A DNA stretch of 64,000 nucleotides from Methylobacterium sp. J-026 (lineage in GTDB: Bacteria; Pseudomonadota; Alphaproteobacteria; Rhizobiales; Beijerinckiaceae): positions 47,802-111,801 of the forward strand of contig NZ_JAKSYC010000241.1 in the NCBI RefSeq assembly GCF_022829585.1. The letters run 5' to 3'. Under the pieces are notes generated by a model. That model was not told the DNA's origin and made no database searches. It saw only the letters and a list, made by a program, of their open reading frames with translations. The translations under genes were made by a program, and so were the position numbers. Below, piece by piece: positions 1 to 9,121 of this stretch; the first letter of the stretch is position 1, and every line of letters starts with the position of its first letter.

Positions 1-448
1 CCGGCCAGACCAGGAGCAGCCCCAGCAGCGCCACCGGCCGCATCCCGTTCTGGCGTTCCCGGTCGAGGGCGAGGCGGCGGCGCCACCCGGCCCGGTCCCG
101 CCACCACGCGCCGCCGAGCACGAAGGCCGCGAGGAAGACCTGGCGCAGGGCGTCGACCGCGAAGGCCCGGTGGGCGAGTTCCACCGCGCTGAGGAACTGG
201 CGCCGCTCCGGCGGCAGGAACGGGTCGATCCCGTTCCACAGGTCGAACCCGACGCGCACGCTCGCCAGCGAGAGGAGGCTCGCGGCGCCGAGGTAGAGGA
301 TAACGAGCCCGATCAGGACGGCGAGGCGCCCCATCGCGGACCAGACGCGCCCCGGCCGGGGGCCGCCGCCCGGGGACTGCGCGCTTCCCGCAACAGCCTC
401 GCCGAGAGACTCGCCCTGAGACAGCGACGCGACACGATCGGGCTTCAA
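1..448 (-). CDS. hypothetical integral membrane protein, 3' end outside window
   Basis: Reading frame open on the minus strand to the window edge, so the C-terminus is missing. I place the start at TTG 448 because GAGGGG lies about 10 bases upstream; the alternative is ATG 334, 38 codons inside. The first 35 residues are polar. A hydrophobic segment follows (LAVLIGLVILYLGAASLL), then a soluble stretch rich in Trp, Phe and Arg, a second hydrophobic segment near FLAAFVLGGAWW, and a third beginning at the edge (PVALLGLLLVW). This suggests a multi-pass inner membrane protein. I do not recognise the family. It is divergent from sspB across a 440-base gap. Confidence 0.6.
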   Translation of the reverse strand, partial: MKPDRVASLSQGESLGEAVAGSAQSPGGGPRPGRVWSAMGRLAVLIGLVILYLGAASLLSLASVRVGFDLWNGIDPFLPPERRQFLSAVELAHRAFAVDALRQVFLAAFVLGGAWWRDRAGWRRRLALDRERQNGMRPVALLGLLLVWP

Positions 449-888
449 AACCGGACCGATCCCCTCTATATCTTGGGTGCCGGTCGCGAGGCCGGCTATG
501 GCGATAAACGTTCTTCGCAATAAACCTATCGGACCCGGGGGCGGTACCCGGCGCCTCCACCCGAACCCAGGACATGCTGCCGCAAGGCGCGTGACGGGAG
601 CCTGGGCTCCGGCGGGGGCGAAGTGAGGATCGACGAGGGCGTAAAGGTTGGACTTTCGCTCGGCATGGTTCCGCCGTTATCGGGCCTCTGCAACAGTTGC
701 CAACGACAACTTTGCTCCGGTGGCGGTGGCCGCGTAATCGGTCCCCAATATCGATCTGAAGTCCTAGCGGGTAGCACCGCATAGGCGGGGTCCGGAGGCA
801 CCTGGCACCAAAAGCCTCCACTTCATTCCTCGGTCCGGCCATCCGCGGCGGGGCGCCGGGCACAGACCGGGCTAGAGCGCGACCGCAG
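449..888. other. divergent intergenic region, no gene seen
   Basis: Gap of 440 bases between the minus-strand membrane protein and sspB. GC is lower around 460-540 and 690-780 than in the flanking genes, as expected for promoters. A short minus-strand reading frame at 526-801 has no recognisable protein character and was not accepted. No hairpin followed by T-run was seen. Confidence 0.5.
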
Positions 889-1515
889 ATGGCAGACGAC
901 CTGATCCGCTACGATCTCCTGGTACAGGACGCCCTGCGCGGCGTCGTGCGCAAGGTGCTGACCGACGCGGCCCGCGAAGGGCTGATGGGGGAGCACCATT
1001 TCTACGTGTCATTCCGGACGGAGGCGCCCGGCGTGCGGATGTCGCAGGCCCTGCGCGAGAAATACCCGCAGGACATGACCATCGTCCTGCAGCACCAGTT
1101 CTGGGACCTCAACGTCACCGAGCACGCCTTCGAGGTCGGCCTGTCCTTCTCGGGCGTCCCGGAGCGGCTCCTGGTGCCGTTCGACGCCCTGTCGGGCTTC
1201 TTCGACCCCTCCGTGCAGTTCGGCCTGAAGTTTGACCTGAGCGAGGCCGGCGAGACCCCCGAGGAGGCCAACACCGCCCCGGCCAAGTCCGGCCCGCGCG
1301 GCGCGGGCTCCGAGCCCGGCGAGGTTCGCCCCAAGGGCTCCGGTCTCGCCACGATCGGCGCGGCCGCGCCGAAGGGCCTGCCGGCCCCCGCTGCCCAGGG
1401 CGACAAACCCACCGGCAAGCCGGACGAGAAGGCCCCCCGCCCCGCCGCCAAGAAGGAGGGCGAGGAGGGCAGCGCCGAGGTCGTGAGCCTCGACGCCTTC
1501 CGCAAGAAGAGCTGA
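889..1515 (+). CDS. sspB: SspB-family ClpXP adaptor protein
   Basis: 208 residues. Residues 1-115 match the alphaproteobacterial SspB fold: an N-terminal helix (DDLIRYDLLVQDALRGVVRKVL), then the strand HHFYVSFRT and the segment YPQDMTIVLQHQFWDL. The remainder is a low-complexity tail rich in Pro, Ala, Gly and Lys, ending in a short segment EVVSLDAFRKKS. In the family the core dimer binds ssrA-tagged or other substrates and the flexible tail ends in a ClpX-docking peptide; the tail and terminal motif seen here fit that arrangement. It acts in the cytosol in regulated proteolysis. ATG 889 is the only sensible start. It stands alone and is probably monocistronic. Confidence 0.9.
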   Translation: MADDLIRYDLLVQDALRGVVRKVLTDAAREGLMGEHHFYVSFRTEAPGVRMSQALREKYPQDMTIVLQHQFWDLNVTEHAFEVGLSFSGVPERLLVPFDALSGFFDPSVQFGLKFDLSEAGETPEEANTAPAKSGPRGAGSEPGEVRPKGSGLATIGAAAPKGLPAPAAQGDKPTGKPDEKAPRPAAKKEGEEGSAEVVSLDAFRKKS

Positions 1516-1552
1516 ACTCTTCGGGTCAAATCGACGGCCCGGGGACTCAGGA

Positions 1553-1897
1553 GTGGACGAGGGGATCGCGCGGTTAGGGCTGTCGGCGAGCGAGCGGAAG
1601 CACCGCGCGAAGCGCTTCTAAGCGCTTCAGATTTTGGCCCTCGCCGTAGCCGTGTCGGCCCTCGGCCTCGGCTTCGGCGGTCTCTTCATTGCGTCACGGC
1701 TCTACGACCGCAAAACCCGTCAGCTTGACGCGCGTCGGGGCGAGGAGCGTACGTCCGAACGACGGTCTGAAGGCGTACCCGATCGCGGGCATCGATCGTT
1801 CAGGACGACCCGCTCGATGATCGCCCGGAGAGCTGGCGCGCGACACCGGCAGGATTTTAGACCGCGCCGACGCCAAGAGGCTTGTCGAGCCCTGTAG
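1553..1897 (+). pseudogene. small membrane protein reading frame broken by an in-frame stop
   Basis: From GTG 1553 a frame reads 22 codons, ending KHRAKRF, to TAA at 1619-1621. The same frame then continues with ALQILALAVAVSALGLGFGG, a convincing transmembrane segment followed by a charged segment SRLYDRKTRQLDARR. The continuation can also be read from TTG 1634. After about residue 60 the sequence loses protein character. The simplest reading is a short single-span membrane protein that has decayed, but translation of the second part from TTG 1634 is possible. Family unknown. Confidence 0.35.
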
Positions 1898-1901
1898 CTG
1901 A

Positions 1902-2171
1902 TCACGGGCTCAGCGGTTTGACGAAGGCCGCGCCCGCGCCGAAGAAGGCCGCTATGCCGGCAAAAGCCGTGGAGAGCGGGGCCAGGACCCGGTTCCGGCC
2001 GAGCTTCAGCGTCTCGGCGCGCAGCTTCGCTGCCACGGCCTGAAGCTTGGTCTGCTCGTCGATGAGCTTACGCTGCTCGGCCACGAACGTTTCCGTTTCG
2101 GCATTGGAGCGCAGGACGCGGGCGACCTGCTCGCCGTAGCCCAGCGTGGCGGGAGCCATAGTATCGGGCAT
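1902..2171 (-). CDS. small coiled-coil protein with C-terminal membrane segment
   Basis: 89 residues. Residues about 15-55 are charged and heptad-like (AETETFVAEQRKLIDEQTKL), consistent with a coiled coil. Residues about 64-85 form a hydrophobic Ala/Gly/Phe-rich segment (STAFAGIAAFFGAGAAF), probably one membrane span. The start is ATG 2171. It is not close enough to the P450 gene upstream (stop at 2256) to prove an operon. No family recognised; I regard it as probably real because of its amino-acid pattern and GC3. Confidence 0.5.
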   Translation of the reverse strand: MPDTMAPATLGYGEQVARVLRSNAETETFVAEQRKLIDEQTKLQAVAAKLRAETLKLGRNRVLAPLSTAFAGIAAFFGAGAAFVKPLSP

Positions 2172-2255
2172 CGCGGTTCGTGCCTGAGTCCAGCCTGGAC
2201 GACTTGCTCGCCCCGGTCGACAATGTGAGAATGCACCGGGAACCCGTCGACCCGC

Positions 2256-3644
2256 TCAGGCCCGCCCCTCGGCCTCCATGCGCAACCCGTGCTCCGGCCG
2301 CAGCGTCACCCGGTGGAGCGGCGTGACCGGTGGGTGATCCGCCGGCAGGTGGAACCGCACCGCCCGCACGATGTGCGCCAAGAGGATCACCGCCTCCTGA
2401 ACCGAAAAGCTCTGGCCGATGCAGACCCGCGGCCCGGCGCCGAACGGCAGATAGGCGAAGCGCGGGATGCTGTCGCGGTTCTCGGGCAGGAACCGCTCCG
2501 GCACGAAGGCCTCCGGATCCTCCCACAGCAGATGGTGCCGGTGGAGCACCCAGGGAGCCACCATCACCAGCGAGCCCCGCGGCACCTTGATCCGCCCGAG
2601 CCGGTCGTCCCGGACCGCCTGCCGGCTGAGGAAGGGCACCGGCGGGAACAGCCGCATCGCCTCCTCGATCACCGCCCTGGTGAAGGGCAGCCGCTCCACG
2701 GCGAAATCCCCCGGCCCCGCGGCATCGACCTCGGCCTCGATCCGCGCCTGCGCGGCGGGATCCTGCGACAGGCAGTAGAGCGTCCAGGTCAGGGAATTGG
2801 CCGTGGTCTCGTGGCCGGCGGCGATGAAGGTGACGATGTTGGCCTTCACGGCGAGATCCGAGAGGCCGGTGCCGGTCTCGGGATCCTGCGCCGCCAGCAG
2901 CAGGGTCAGCAGGTCCCGGGGCGCCTCCCCCTGCGCCATCAGCCCCTTGCGCCGGGCGATCAATTCGTCGACCACCTCGGCGAAGAAGCGCCCGGCCGGC
3001 CGCGCCCGCAGGCGGCCGATCCGCGGCACGAAATCGGGCACGCCGAACACGTCGAGGGGGTCGATCGGCCCCACCGCCTCCAGGAAGCGCGTGATGGCGC
3101 GGCCCAGCGCGTCCGGGTCGCCCGGCAGACCCTGCGTGAAGATCGTCCGTTCCAGCACGTCCAGGGTGACCCGGGTCATCTCCAGGGCGACGTCGACCCG
3201 CTTGCCGGCCCGGCGGCCGAGGCGCCGCCCGAGCTTGGCGCCGGCGGCATTCATGGCCTCGGAAAAACCCTGGACGGTGCGGGCGTTGAAGATCGGCGCC
3301 AGGGTCCGGCGCTGGAGCCGCCACTCGTCGCCCTCGGCGCTCAGCAGGCCGTTGCCGAGCCCCGGGGCCAGGACCCGCCGCTGGAGGTCGTCCTTGCGGT
3401 AGCCGTCGGCGTTCTCGACGAGCAGGTAGCGGATCAGCGCCGGGTCGCTCACCACGGTGATCCGGCCCATCGCGCCCTCGGCCGCCACGACCGGCAGCTT
3501 GAAATGCACGTCCATCCAGGTGGTGATCGGGTTCTTCCGCGCCGCCCGCAGGAACTCGAACAGGCCCAGCGGCTCGCGCAGCGGCGGCGGCACGGCGGGG
3601 CGGAACCGGGTAACGGGCTCGGGGAGATCGATCGTCGCGCTCAT
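2256..3644 (-). CDS. cytochrome P450
   Basis: 462 residues from ATG 3644, which has AGGAG six bases upstream; a 20-codon upstream extension is open but lacks such a site. The I-helix oxygen-activation motif is visible as AGHETT, the K-helix ExxR as EEAMR, and the heme-binding loop as [10 protein letters not shown] with the axial Cys about 50 residues from the C-terminus. No N-terminal membrane anchor, so this is a soluble bacterial class P450 that would take electrons from a ferredoxin and reductase encoded elsewhere. The substrate cannot be read from the sequence; the sequence style (WMDVHF, GRGTV-like N-terminus) resembles bacterial P450s related to fatty acid or terpenoid hydroxylases, but this is weak. 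It is divergent from fumC. Confidence 0.9.
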   Translation of the reverse strand: MSATIDLPEPVTRFRPAVPPPLREPLGLFEFLRAARKNPITTWMDVHFKLPVVAAEGAMGRITVVSDPALIRYLLVENADGYRKDDLQRRVLAPGLGNGLLSAEGDEWRLQRRTLAPIFNARTVQGFSEAMNAAGAKLGRRLGRRAGKRVDVALEMTRVTLDVLERTIFTQGLPGDPDALGRAITRFLEAVGPIDPLDVFGVPDFVPRIGRLRARPAGRFFAEVVDELIARRKGLMAQGEAPRDLLTLLLAAQDPETGTGLSDLAVKANIVTFIAAGHETTANSLTWTLYCLSQDPAAQARIEAEVDAAGPGDFAVERLPFTRAVIEEAMRLFPPVPFLSRQAVRDDRLGRIKVPRGSLVMVAPWVLHRHHLLWEDPEAFVPERFLPENRDSIPRFAYLPFGAGPRVCIGQSFSVQEAVILLAHIVRAVRFHLPADHPPVTPLHRVTLRPEHGLRMEAEGRA

Positions 3645-3764
3645 CGGCTCCTTCCGGCGGGAACAGAGCCCCGCCCTTGTCGGTGCGCCGGGGAAAACCG
3701 GCATCGCGATTCACCCGCGCCTCATTTAAGTAGGCACCGCACTGCACCAGACGTAGAGGCCACG

Positions 3765-5174
3765 ATGTCGCCCACCGAGACCGCCACCCGCACCGAGTCC
3801 GACACCTTCGGTCCGATCGAGGTCCCGGCGCATCGCTATTGGGGCGCGCAGACCCAGCGCTCGATCCAGAACTTCAAGATCGGCACCGACCGGATGCCGG
3901 CGCCGCTGGTGCACGCGCTCGGCCTCGTGAAGCAGGCCGCCGCCCTGGTGAACAAGGATCTCGGCGCCCTGGAACCGAAGCTCGCCGACGCCATCGCGGC
4001 CTCGGCCGCCGAGGTGGTGGAGGGCCGCTACGACGACGAGTTTCCGCTCGTCATCTACCAGACCGGCTCGGGCACCCAGTCCAACATGAACGCCAACGAG
4101 GTGATCGCCAGCCTCGCCAACGAGCGGCTCGGGGCTAAGCGCGGCGGCAAGTCCCCGGTCCACCCGAACGACCATTGCAACCGCGGCCAGTCCTCCAACG
4201 ACACCTTCCCCACCGCCATGCACATCGCGGTGGCGCGGGAGATCCAGGGCCGCCTCCTGCCGGCCCTGAGCCACCTGCACACGGCCCTCGACGCCAAGGC
4301 CCGGGCGTTCGCCTCGATCGTCAAGATCGGCCGCACCCACCTGCAGGACGCGACCCCGGTCTCCCTCGGCCAGGAATTCTCCGGCTATGCCGCGCAGGTG
4401 GCTCTGGGCGGGGCGCGCGTCGCAGCGACCCTGCCGGGCGTGCTGGCGCTGGCCCAGGGCGGCACCGCGGTCGGCACCGGCCTCAACGCCCACCCGGAAT
4501 TCGCCGACCGGTTCGCCGCCAAGGTCGCGGACCTGACCGGGCTGTCCTTCACCTCGGCCGAGAACAAGTTCGAGGCGCTGGCCACCCACGACGCCCTGGT
4601 GTTCACGCAGGGCGCGCTCGCCGCCCTCGCCGCCGGCCTGTTCAAGATCGCCCAGGACATCCGCTTCCTCGGCTCCGGCCCACGCTCCGGCCTCGGCGAG
4701 CTGTCCCTGCCCGAGAACGAGCCCGGCTCCTCGATCATGCCCGGCAAGGTCAACCCGACCCAGTGCGAGGCGCTGACCATGGTCTGCGCCCAGGTGATCG
4801 GCAACGGCACCACGGTGAGCTTCGCCGGCAGCCAGGGCAATTTCGAGCTCAACGTGTTCAAGCCGGTGATCGCCAACGCGGTCCTGCAATCGATCCGGCT
4901 GCTCGCCGACGCCGCGGTGAGCTTCACCGACAATTGCGTGGTCGGCATCAAGGCGAACGAGGATAAGATCGCCGACCTGATGAGCCGCTCCCTCATGCTG
5001 GTGACGGCGCTCGCCCCCTCGATCGGCTACGACAAGGCCGCCGAGATCGCCAAGACGGCGCACAAGAACGGCACGACCCTCAAGCAGGAGGCCCTGCGCC
5101 TCGGCTACGTCACCGAGGCGGAGTTCGAGCGCGTGGTCCGGCCGGAGACCATGCTGGCCCCCAGCGCCGACTGA
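3765..5174 (+). CDS. fumC: class II fumarate hydratase
   Basis: 469 residues, the usual length of FumC. It interconverts fumarate and L-malate in the citric acid cycle, cytosolic, iron-independent, homotetramer. The superfamily signature [11 protein letters not shown] is intact, as are the upstream blocks [14 protein letters not shown] and [17 protein letters not shown] and the [15 protein letters not shown] block. ATG 3765 is chosen because it starts the conserved [15 protein letters not shown] N-terminus; the same frame is open far upstream but is antisense to the P450 gene there. It is followed after 62 bases by a DUF4169 gene and an RHH gene, a grouping common in alphaproteobacteria. Confidence 0.97.
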   Translation: MSPTETATRTESDTFGPIEVPAHRYWGAQTQRSIQNFKIGTDRMPAPLVHALGLVKQAAALVNKDLGALEPKLADAIAASAAEVVEGRYDDEFPLVIYQTGSGTQSNMNANEVIASLANERLGAKRGGKSPVHPNDHCNRGQSSNDTFPTAMHIAVAREIQGRLLPALSHLHTALDAKARAFASIVKIGRTHLQDATPVSLGQEFSGYAAQVALGGARVAATLPGVLALAQGGTAVGTGLNAHPEFADRFAAKVADLTGLSFTSAENKFEALATHDALVFTQGALAALAAGLFKIAQDIRFLGSGPRSGLGELSLPENEPGSSIMPGKVNPTQCEALTMVCAQVIGNGTTVSFAGSQGNFELNVFKPVIANAVLQSIRLLADAAVSFTDNCVVGIKANEDKIADLMSRSLMLVTALAPSIGYDKAAEIAKTAHKNGTTLKQEALRLGYVTEAEFERVVRPETMLAPSAD

Positions 5175-5236
5175 TTTTTTTGGGATCTGGCCGGCGCGTC
5201 TCTCATGCGCCGGTCGCCACCATCGGGAGGCGATCC

Positions 5237-5440
5237 GTGGCTGAGATCATCAACCTGCGTCAGGTCCGCAAGGCGAAGGCCCGCGCCGGGGCCGACGCGA
5301 AGGCCGAGGCCAACCGGATCGCCTTCGGGCAGCCGAAGAAGGCCAAGACCCTCCAGCAGCGGCGCAAGTCCCTGGAGATCGAGCGCCACGAGGGCCATCG
5401 CCTCGACCGGCGCGAGCCGGATCCCGATTCGGCGGAATGA
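5237..5440 (+). CDS. DUF4169 family protein
   Basis: 67 residues from GTG 5237, with GGGAGG a few bases upstream. The N-terminal AEIINLRQVRKAK and the repeated Ala/Lys/Glu/Arg composition are typical of DUF4169, a short basic helical protein of alphaproteobacteria. Function is unknown. The stop overlaps the start of the next gene (ATGA at 5437-5440), so the two are translationally coupled and probably cotranscribed with fumC. Confidence 0.85.
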   Translation: MAEIINLRQVRKAKARAGADAKAEANRIAFGQPKKAKTLQQRRKSLEIERHEGHRLDRREPDPDSAE

Positions 5441-5682
5441 CCGGTCCCTCCGTGGGCGCGGGCGTCACCAAGCGCTCCGTGATGATCGCCGGGCACCGCA
5501 CCAGCATATCCCTGGAGGAGCCGTTCTGGGCGGCGTTGCGCGAGGTCGCGGCGGCGCGGGGCCAGTCGGTCCAGGCCCTCGTCGGGGCCATCGATGCCGG
5601 GCGCGGCGGGCAGAACCTGTCCTCGGCGATCCGGGTGTTCGTGCTGGACGCGGTGCGCCGGCCGCCGCTGCAGCAAACGTGA
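5437..5682 (+). CDS. ribbon-helix-helix domain protein (RHH_4 type)
   Basis: 81 residues. The segment KRSVMIAGHRTSISLEEPFW followed by ALREVAAARGQSVQALV is the ribbon-helix-helix pattern of the alphaproteobacterial RHH_4 group, sometimes mis-annotated as aryl-sulfate sulfotransferase. RHH proteins dimerise and insert a two-stranded sheet into the DNA major groove; whether this one binds DNA is not shown. It overlaps the DUF4169 gene by four bases. The conserved order fumC, DUF4169, RHH suggests a shared regulatory or structural role. Confidence 0.8.
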   Translation: MTGPSVGAGVTKRSVMIAGHRTSISLEEPFWAALREVAAARGQSVQALVGAIDAGRGGQNLSSAIRVFVLDAVRRPPLQQT

Positions 5683-5763
5683 GCGCCCGCGGGCCGGCTT
5701 GGCCTTTCAGGCTGCGGCGTTGTGTGACATCCCCATGACAAGATCACGCAGGAAGCACGACTC

Positions 5764-6381
5764 ATGACCACCCGCGAACCGCTGCTCAAGCCCGTCCCGA
5801 TCGCCGAGTTGCGGCCGACCCAGATGACCGTGGGCTACCGGGAAGTCGCGGAGAAGCGCCGCCGCTGGCGGGCCTATGACGGCGACAAGAAGCGGGAATT
5901 CCTCGGTGCCCACCAGATCCCGACGGTGCTGGGCCCCAAGAAGCGCCACTACGTCGTCGATCACCACCACCTCTCCCGCGCCCTGCAGGAGGAGGGCGTC
6001 AAGGATGTGCTGGTGACGGTGATCGCCGACCTGCACCATCTCGAGAAGGACGCGTTCTGGACGGTGTGCGATCACAAGTCCTGGGTCTATCCCTACGATG
6101 CCGAGGGGGTGCGCCGCGACTTCAAGGACCTCCCGAAGACGATCGCCGACCTCGCCGACGATCCCTTCCGCAGCCTCGCGGGCGAATTGCGCCGGGCCGG
6201 CGGCTTCGCCAAGGATACGACGCCGTTCAGCGAGTTCCTGTGGGCGGATTTCCTCCGGCGCAACATCAAGGAGAAGCGTGTCGAGCACGATTTCTCGGCG
6301 GCGATGGAGAAGGCCATGGCGCTGGCCAAGTCCAAGGATGCCGGCTACCTGCCCGGCTGGTGCGGCCCCTCGGAGGGCTGA
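5764..6381 (+). CDS. ParB-like nuclease domain protein
   Basis: 205 residues. The sequence fits the putative ParB-like nuclease family (ParBc_2): an N-terminal PVPIAELRPTQMTVG segment, a basic stretch with KRHYVVDHHHLSRAL in the middle, and a C-terminal region ending near AGYLPGWCGP. The HHH cluster at about residues 66-68 is the likely active or metal-binding site in the family. It is not a plasmid or chromosome partition ParB: it lacks the helix-turn-helix region. AGGAAG lies 9 bases before ATG 5764. It stands alone between the fumC group and mepA. The biological role is unknown. Confidence 0.75.
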   Translation: MTTREPLLKPVPIAELRPTQMTVGYREVAEKRRRWRAYDGDKKREFLGAHQIPTVLGPKKRHYVVDHHHLSRALQEEGVKDVLVTVIADLHHLEKDAFWTVCDHKSWVYPYDAEGVRRDFKDLPKTIADLADDPFRSLAGELRRAGGFAKDTTPFSEFLWADFLRRNIKEKRVEHDFSAAMEKAMALAKSKDAGYLPGWCGPSEG

Positions 6382-6615
6382 GGCGCCCTCGGATCCCCCG
6401 ATAGGGCGCCGCGTCGCCGCGGCGGTGGATCTGTTCCTCCCAGGCGCCGTCCGTGGCCGGATCGGTGTCCTCGGGGCTGCGGGCCGGGGCGGCGCACATC
6501 TGGGCCGATCGCCCGGTCGCCGTCATCGGTGCCGCCCGAGCTGTCGTGCGCGTCTGCCCGAAAAACGCCCCTTGCTGGGGCCACGTTCCGGCGCGCGCCC
6601 GCGCCCGCCCTCCCG

Positions 6616-7569
6616 ATGACGGACGAACAGCCCCGCATGCCGATGCCGCGCCCTGCCATCCCTCTGGCCAAGAGCCTGATGCTCGCCGCCCTGCTCCTGC
6701 CCGCCGCCGCGCACGCCCAGGACCTCGGCAGCGTCAACCCGAAGCCCCTGCCGCCGCTGGAGCATCCGGACGCCCCATCGACCCCCGCCAAGGCCCTGTT
6801 CGGGCGCGTCACTCGGGGCTCGTCCGGGCCGGCCCATATCTACGGGTTCTACGCCAAGGGCTGCTTCGCCGGTGGCGAGGCCCTGCCGCTGGACGGGCCG
6901 AGCTGGCAGGTCATGCGCCCGTCCCGCAACCGGATGTGGGGCACGCCGTATCTTGTCACCTTCCTGGAGCGGCTGTCGCAGAAGGCCGGCCGGGTGGGCT
7001 GGCCGGGGCTGCTCGTCGGCGACATGGCCCAGCCCCGGGGCGGCCCGATGATCACGGGCCACGCCTCGCACCAGATCGGCATCGACGCCGATGTCTGGCT
7101 GACGCCGATGCCCGATCACCGCATGAGCCGGGCGGAGCGCGAGGAGACCTCGGCCACCGACATGGTCCGGCCCGACCGGCTCGACATCGATCCGCAGGTC
7201 TGGACGCCGACGCATCTGCAATTGATCAAGCTCACCGCCGAGCAGCCGGAGGTGGAGCGCATCTTCGTCAACGCGGCGATCAAGAAAGCGCTCTGCCGCG
7301 AGGCCGCGGGCAGTTCCTGGATGTCCAAGGTGCGCCCGATGTACGGGCACAACTACCACTACCATATCCGGCTCTCCTGCCCGGCCGGCCAGGAGGATTG
7401 CCAGCCGCAGGCCCCGCCCCCGGGCGGCGACGGCTGCGACGACCTCGGCTACTGGTTCTCGGACGCGGTGCTCCATCCCAAGCCCGCCAAGACGCCGGCC
7501 AAGCCGAAGCCCGCCATGACCATGGCGGCCCTGCCGGCCGCCTGCCGGACGGTGCTGAAGGCGCCGTGA
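6616..7569 (+). CDS. mepA: penicillin-insensitive murein endopeptidase
   Basis: 317 residues from ATG 6616. The family hydrolyses the D-alanyl to meso-diaminopimelyl cross-link of peptidoglycan and acts in the periplasm. Zinc ligand motifs of the LAS metallopeptidases are visible: SHQIGIDAD (SxHxxGxxxD type) and the HNYHYHIR motif with the HxH pair. A signal peptide (SLMLAALLLPAAAHAQ) follows a short basic N-terminus. The upstream frame to 6529 is open but adds no signal-like sequence; an alternative start is ATG 6637. The C-terminal tail is rich in Lys and Pro. Confidence 0.92.
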   Translation: MTDEQPRMPMPRPAIPLAKSLMLAALLLPAAAHAQDLGSVNPKPLPPLEHPDAPSTPAKALFGRVTRGSSGPAHIYGFYAKGCFAGGEALPLDGPSWQVMRPSRNRMWGTPYLVTFLERLSQKAGRVGWPGLLVGDMAQPRGGPMITGHASHQIGIDADVWLTPMPDHRMSRAEREETSATDMVRPDRLDIDPQVWTPTHLQLIKLTAEQPEVERIFVNAAIKKALCREAAGSSWMSKVRPMYGHNYHYHIRLSCPAGQEDCQPQAPPPGGDGCDDLGYWFSDAVLHPKPAKTPAKPKPAMTMAALPAACRTVLKAP

Positions 7570-7619
7570 GGCGATCGGCGGCGGTTCGCGAACCGGGCAT
7601 GCCGTGCTAACGCCCCGGA

Positions 7620-7778
7620 ATGCCCCGCTGGCTTTTCCTCATCCTCGCCACCGCCGTCGCCCTCTCGGTCCTGGGCAGCGTGCTGATCGTGCTGCGCAGC
7701 CCGAACAGCACGCCGCCCCTGGGGGGCAGCGCCCCCGCGGCGGCAGGCGCACCGCCGCGGCCCGGCGGCAACCCGTGA
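7620..7778 (+). CDS. small single-span membrane protein with Pro-rich tail
   Basis: 52 residues. MPRW is followed by a strong hydrophobic segment LFLILATAVALSVLGSVLIVL and a polar Gly/Pro/Ala-rich tail. It lies 50 bases after mepA and converges on msrA, leaving only three bases between the two stops. CGGA a few bases before ATG 7620 is a weak ribosome site. The length and composition fit a short inner membrane or lipoprotein-like product, without a Cys lipobox. Family unknown. Confidence 0.5.
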   Translation: MPRWLFLILATAVALSVLGSVLIVLRSPNSTPPLGGSAPAAAGAPPRPGGNP

Positions 7779-7781
7779 GGC

Positions 7782-8438
7782 TCAGGCCGCGACGCCGGTC
7801 CCCACCGGGCAGCTGACGCCGGTGCCGCCCAGGCCGCAATAGCCGCTGGGGTTCTTGGCGAGGTACTGCTGATGGTAGCCTTCCGCGAAGTAGAACTGCT
7901 CCAGCGGCCGGATCTCGGTGGTCACGTCCGGATAGCCGCGCGCCTGCAGGGCCTCGGCATAGGCCGTCCGCACCGCCCGGGCAGTCGCCTCCTGCGCCGG
8001 ACCAGTGGTGTAGATCCCCGACCGGTACTGCGTGCCGACATCGTTGCCCTGGCGCATGCCCTGGGTCGGGTTGTGGCTCTCGAAGAAGGTCCGCAGCAGC
8101 GCGTCCAGCGGCAGGACCGCCGGGTCGAAGGCGACCAGCACCACCTCGTTGTGGCCGGTCTGGCCGGAGCAGACCTCCTCGTAGGTCGGGTTCGGGGTTA
8201 AGCCGCCGGCATAGCCCACGGCCGTCACGAACACGCCCTGCGGCATTTGCCAGAACCGGCGCTCGGCGCCCCAGAAGCAGCCGAGCCCGAGGACGATCGT
8301 CTCGGTGCCCGGCGGATAGGGACCCTTGAGCGGGTTGCCGTTGACGTAGTGGGTCTCGGCGGTCGGGAGCGGCGTCGGGCGGCCGGGCAGGGCGTCGGCG
8401 GAGCTCGGCATCTCGGGGCGCTTGCGGAACAGGAACAT
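7782..8438 (-). CDS. msrA: peptide-methionine (S)-S-oxide reductase
   Basis: 218 residues. MsrA repairs oxidised methionine using thioredoxin. The active-site motif [11 protein letters not shown] is at about residues 53-63 with the catalytic Cys in GCFWG. The conserved blocks [24 protein letters not shown] and YRSGIYT are all present. A 45-residue N-terminal extension precedes the catalytic core, as in several longer bacterial MsrA proteins. It is probably monocistronic. Confidence 0.96.
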   Translation of the reverse strand: MFLFRKRPEMPSSADALPGRPTPLPTAETHYVNGNPLKGPYPPGTETIVLGLGCFWGAERRFWQMPQGVFVTAVGYAGGLTPNPTYEEVCSGQTGHNEVVLVAFDPAVLPLDALLRTFFESHNPTQGMRQGNDVGTQYRSGIYTTGPAQEATARAVRTAYAEALQARGYPDVTTEIRPLEQFYFAEGYHQQYLAKNPSGYCGLGGTGVSCPVGTGVAA

Positions 8439-8595
8439 CGGCTTGCCTTCCGGTCACTCGGGTCCCGCCAATATGGGGACGCGCCCGTCGACGAGAAAGC
8501 TTCCGGGCTCTTCGAAGCGCGAAACCTAGACGAAGGACTGGACCTCGCTGACGATTTCCGGCTTGTAGCCCGCAGGGGGCGGCCCGGGTGCCGCC

Positions 8596-9108
8596 ATGCG
8601 GGGGCGGGGCCGGATGGAGACGGGCGGGAGTGCCACGGGCCACGTGCCGGACAACCTCAAGATGGAGGCGCACCGGGGCGATCCCTTCGCGGCGGCCGTC
8701 CGCGCGACCCGGATGCCGATGATCATCACGGACCCGCGGCAGCACGACAATCCGATCGTGTTCGTGAACGACGCCTTCCTGAAGCTCACCGGCTATACCC
8801 GGCTCGACGTGACCGGCCGGAACTGCCGCTTCCTCCAGGGGCCGGAGACCGATCCGGCGGCCGTCGACCGGCTCCGCGACGCCATACGGCAGCAGGCGGA
8901 CATCCGGGTCGATCTGGTCAATTACCGCAAGGACGGCTCGACCTTCCACAACGCGCTCTATGTCGGGCCGGTGCGGGATGCGGCCGGCACGGTCGTCTAC
9001 TACTTCGCCTCGCAGATCGACGTGAGCGAGCGCTATGCCCTGACCGCCGAGATCGAGCGGCTGAAGGGCGAGCTCGCCGAGGCCAGGGCCCGGCTCGACG
9101 GGCGATAG
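8596..9108 (+). CDS. single-domain LOV (PAS) blue-light sensor protein
   Basis: 170 residues. Residues about 35-145 are a PAS domain of the LOV class. The flavin adduct motif GRNCRFLQG is intact with the photoactive Cys at residue 77, followed by the expected VDLVNYRKDGSTFHNAL and FASQIDVSER blocks. After the core there is one helix (LTAEIERLKGELAEARARL), likely a dimerising J-alpha type coil. There is no kinase, GGDEF or DNA-binding domain, so this is a short LOV protein that would act through protein contacts. ATG 8614 is an alternative start. Confidence 0.88.
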   Translation: MRGRGRMETGGSATGHVPDNLKMEAHRGDPFAAAVRATRMPMIITDPRQHDNPIVFVNDAFLKLTGYTRLDVTGRNCRFLQGPETDPAAVDRLRDAIRQQADIRVDLVNYRKDGSTFHNALYVGPVRDAAGTVVYYFASQIDVSERYALTAEIERLKGELAEARARLDGR

Positions 9109-9121
9109 GGGCGCGGCGCGC

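Noticed and set aside
526..801. A 91-codon minus-strand frame between the first two genes
   Set aside because: Pro/Arg/Ser-rich, with no motif or ribosome site; lies in a promoter region.
2289..3764. A long upstream extension of the fumC frame
   Set aside because: It lies antisense to the P450 gene and lacks protein character; fumC begins at the conserved N-terminus.
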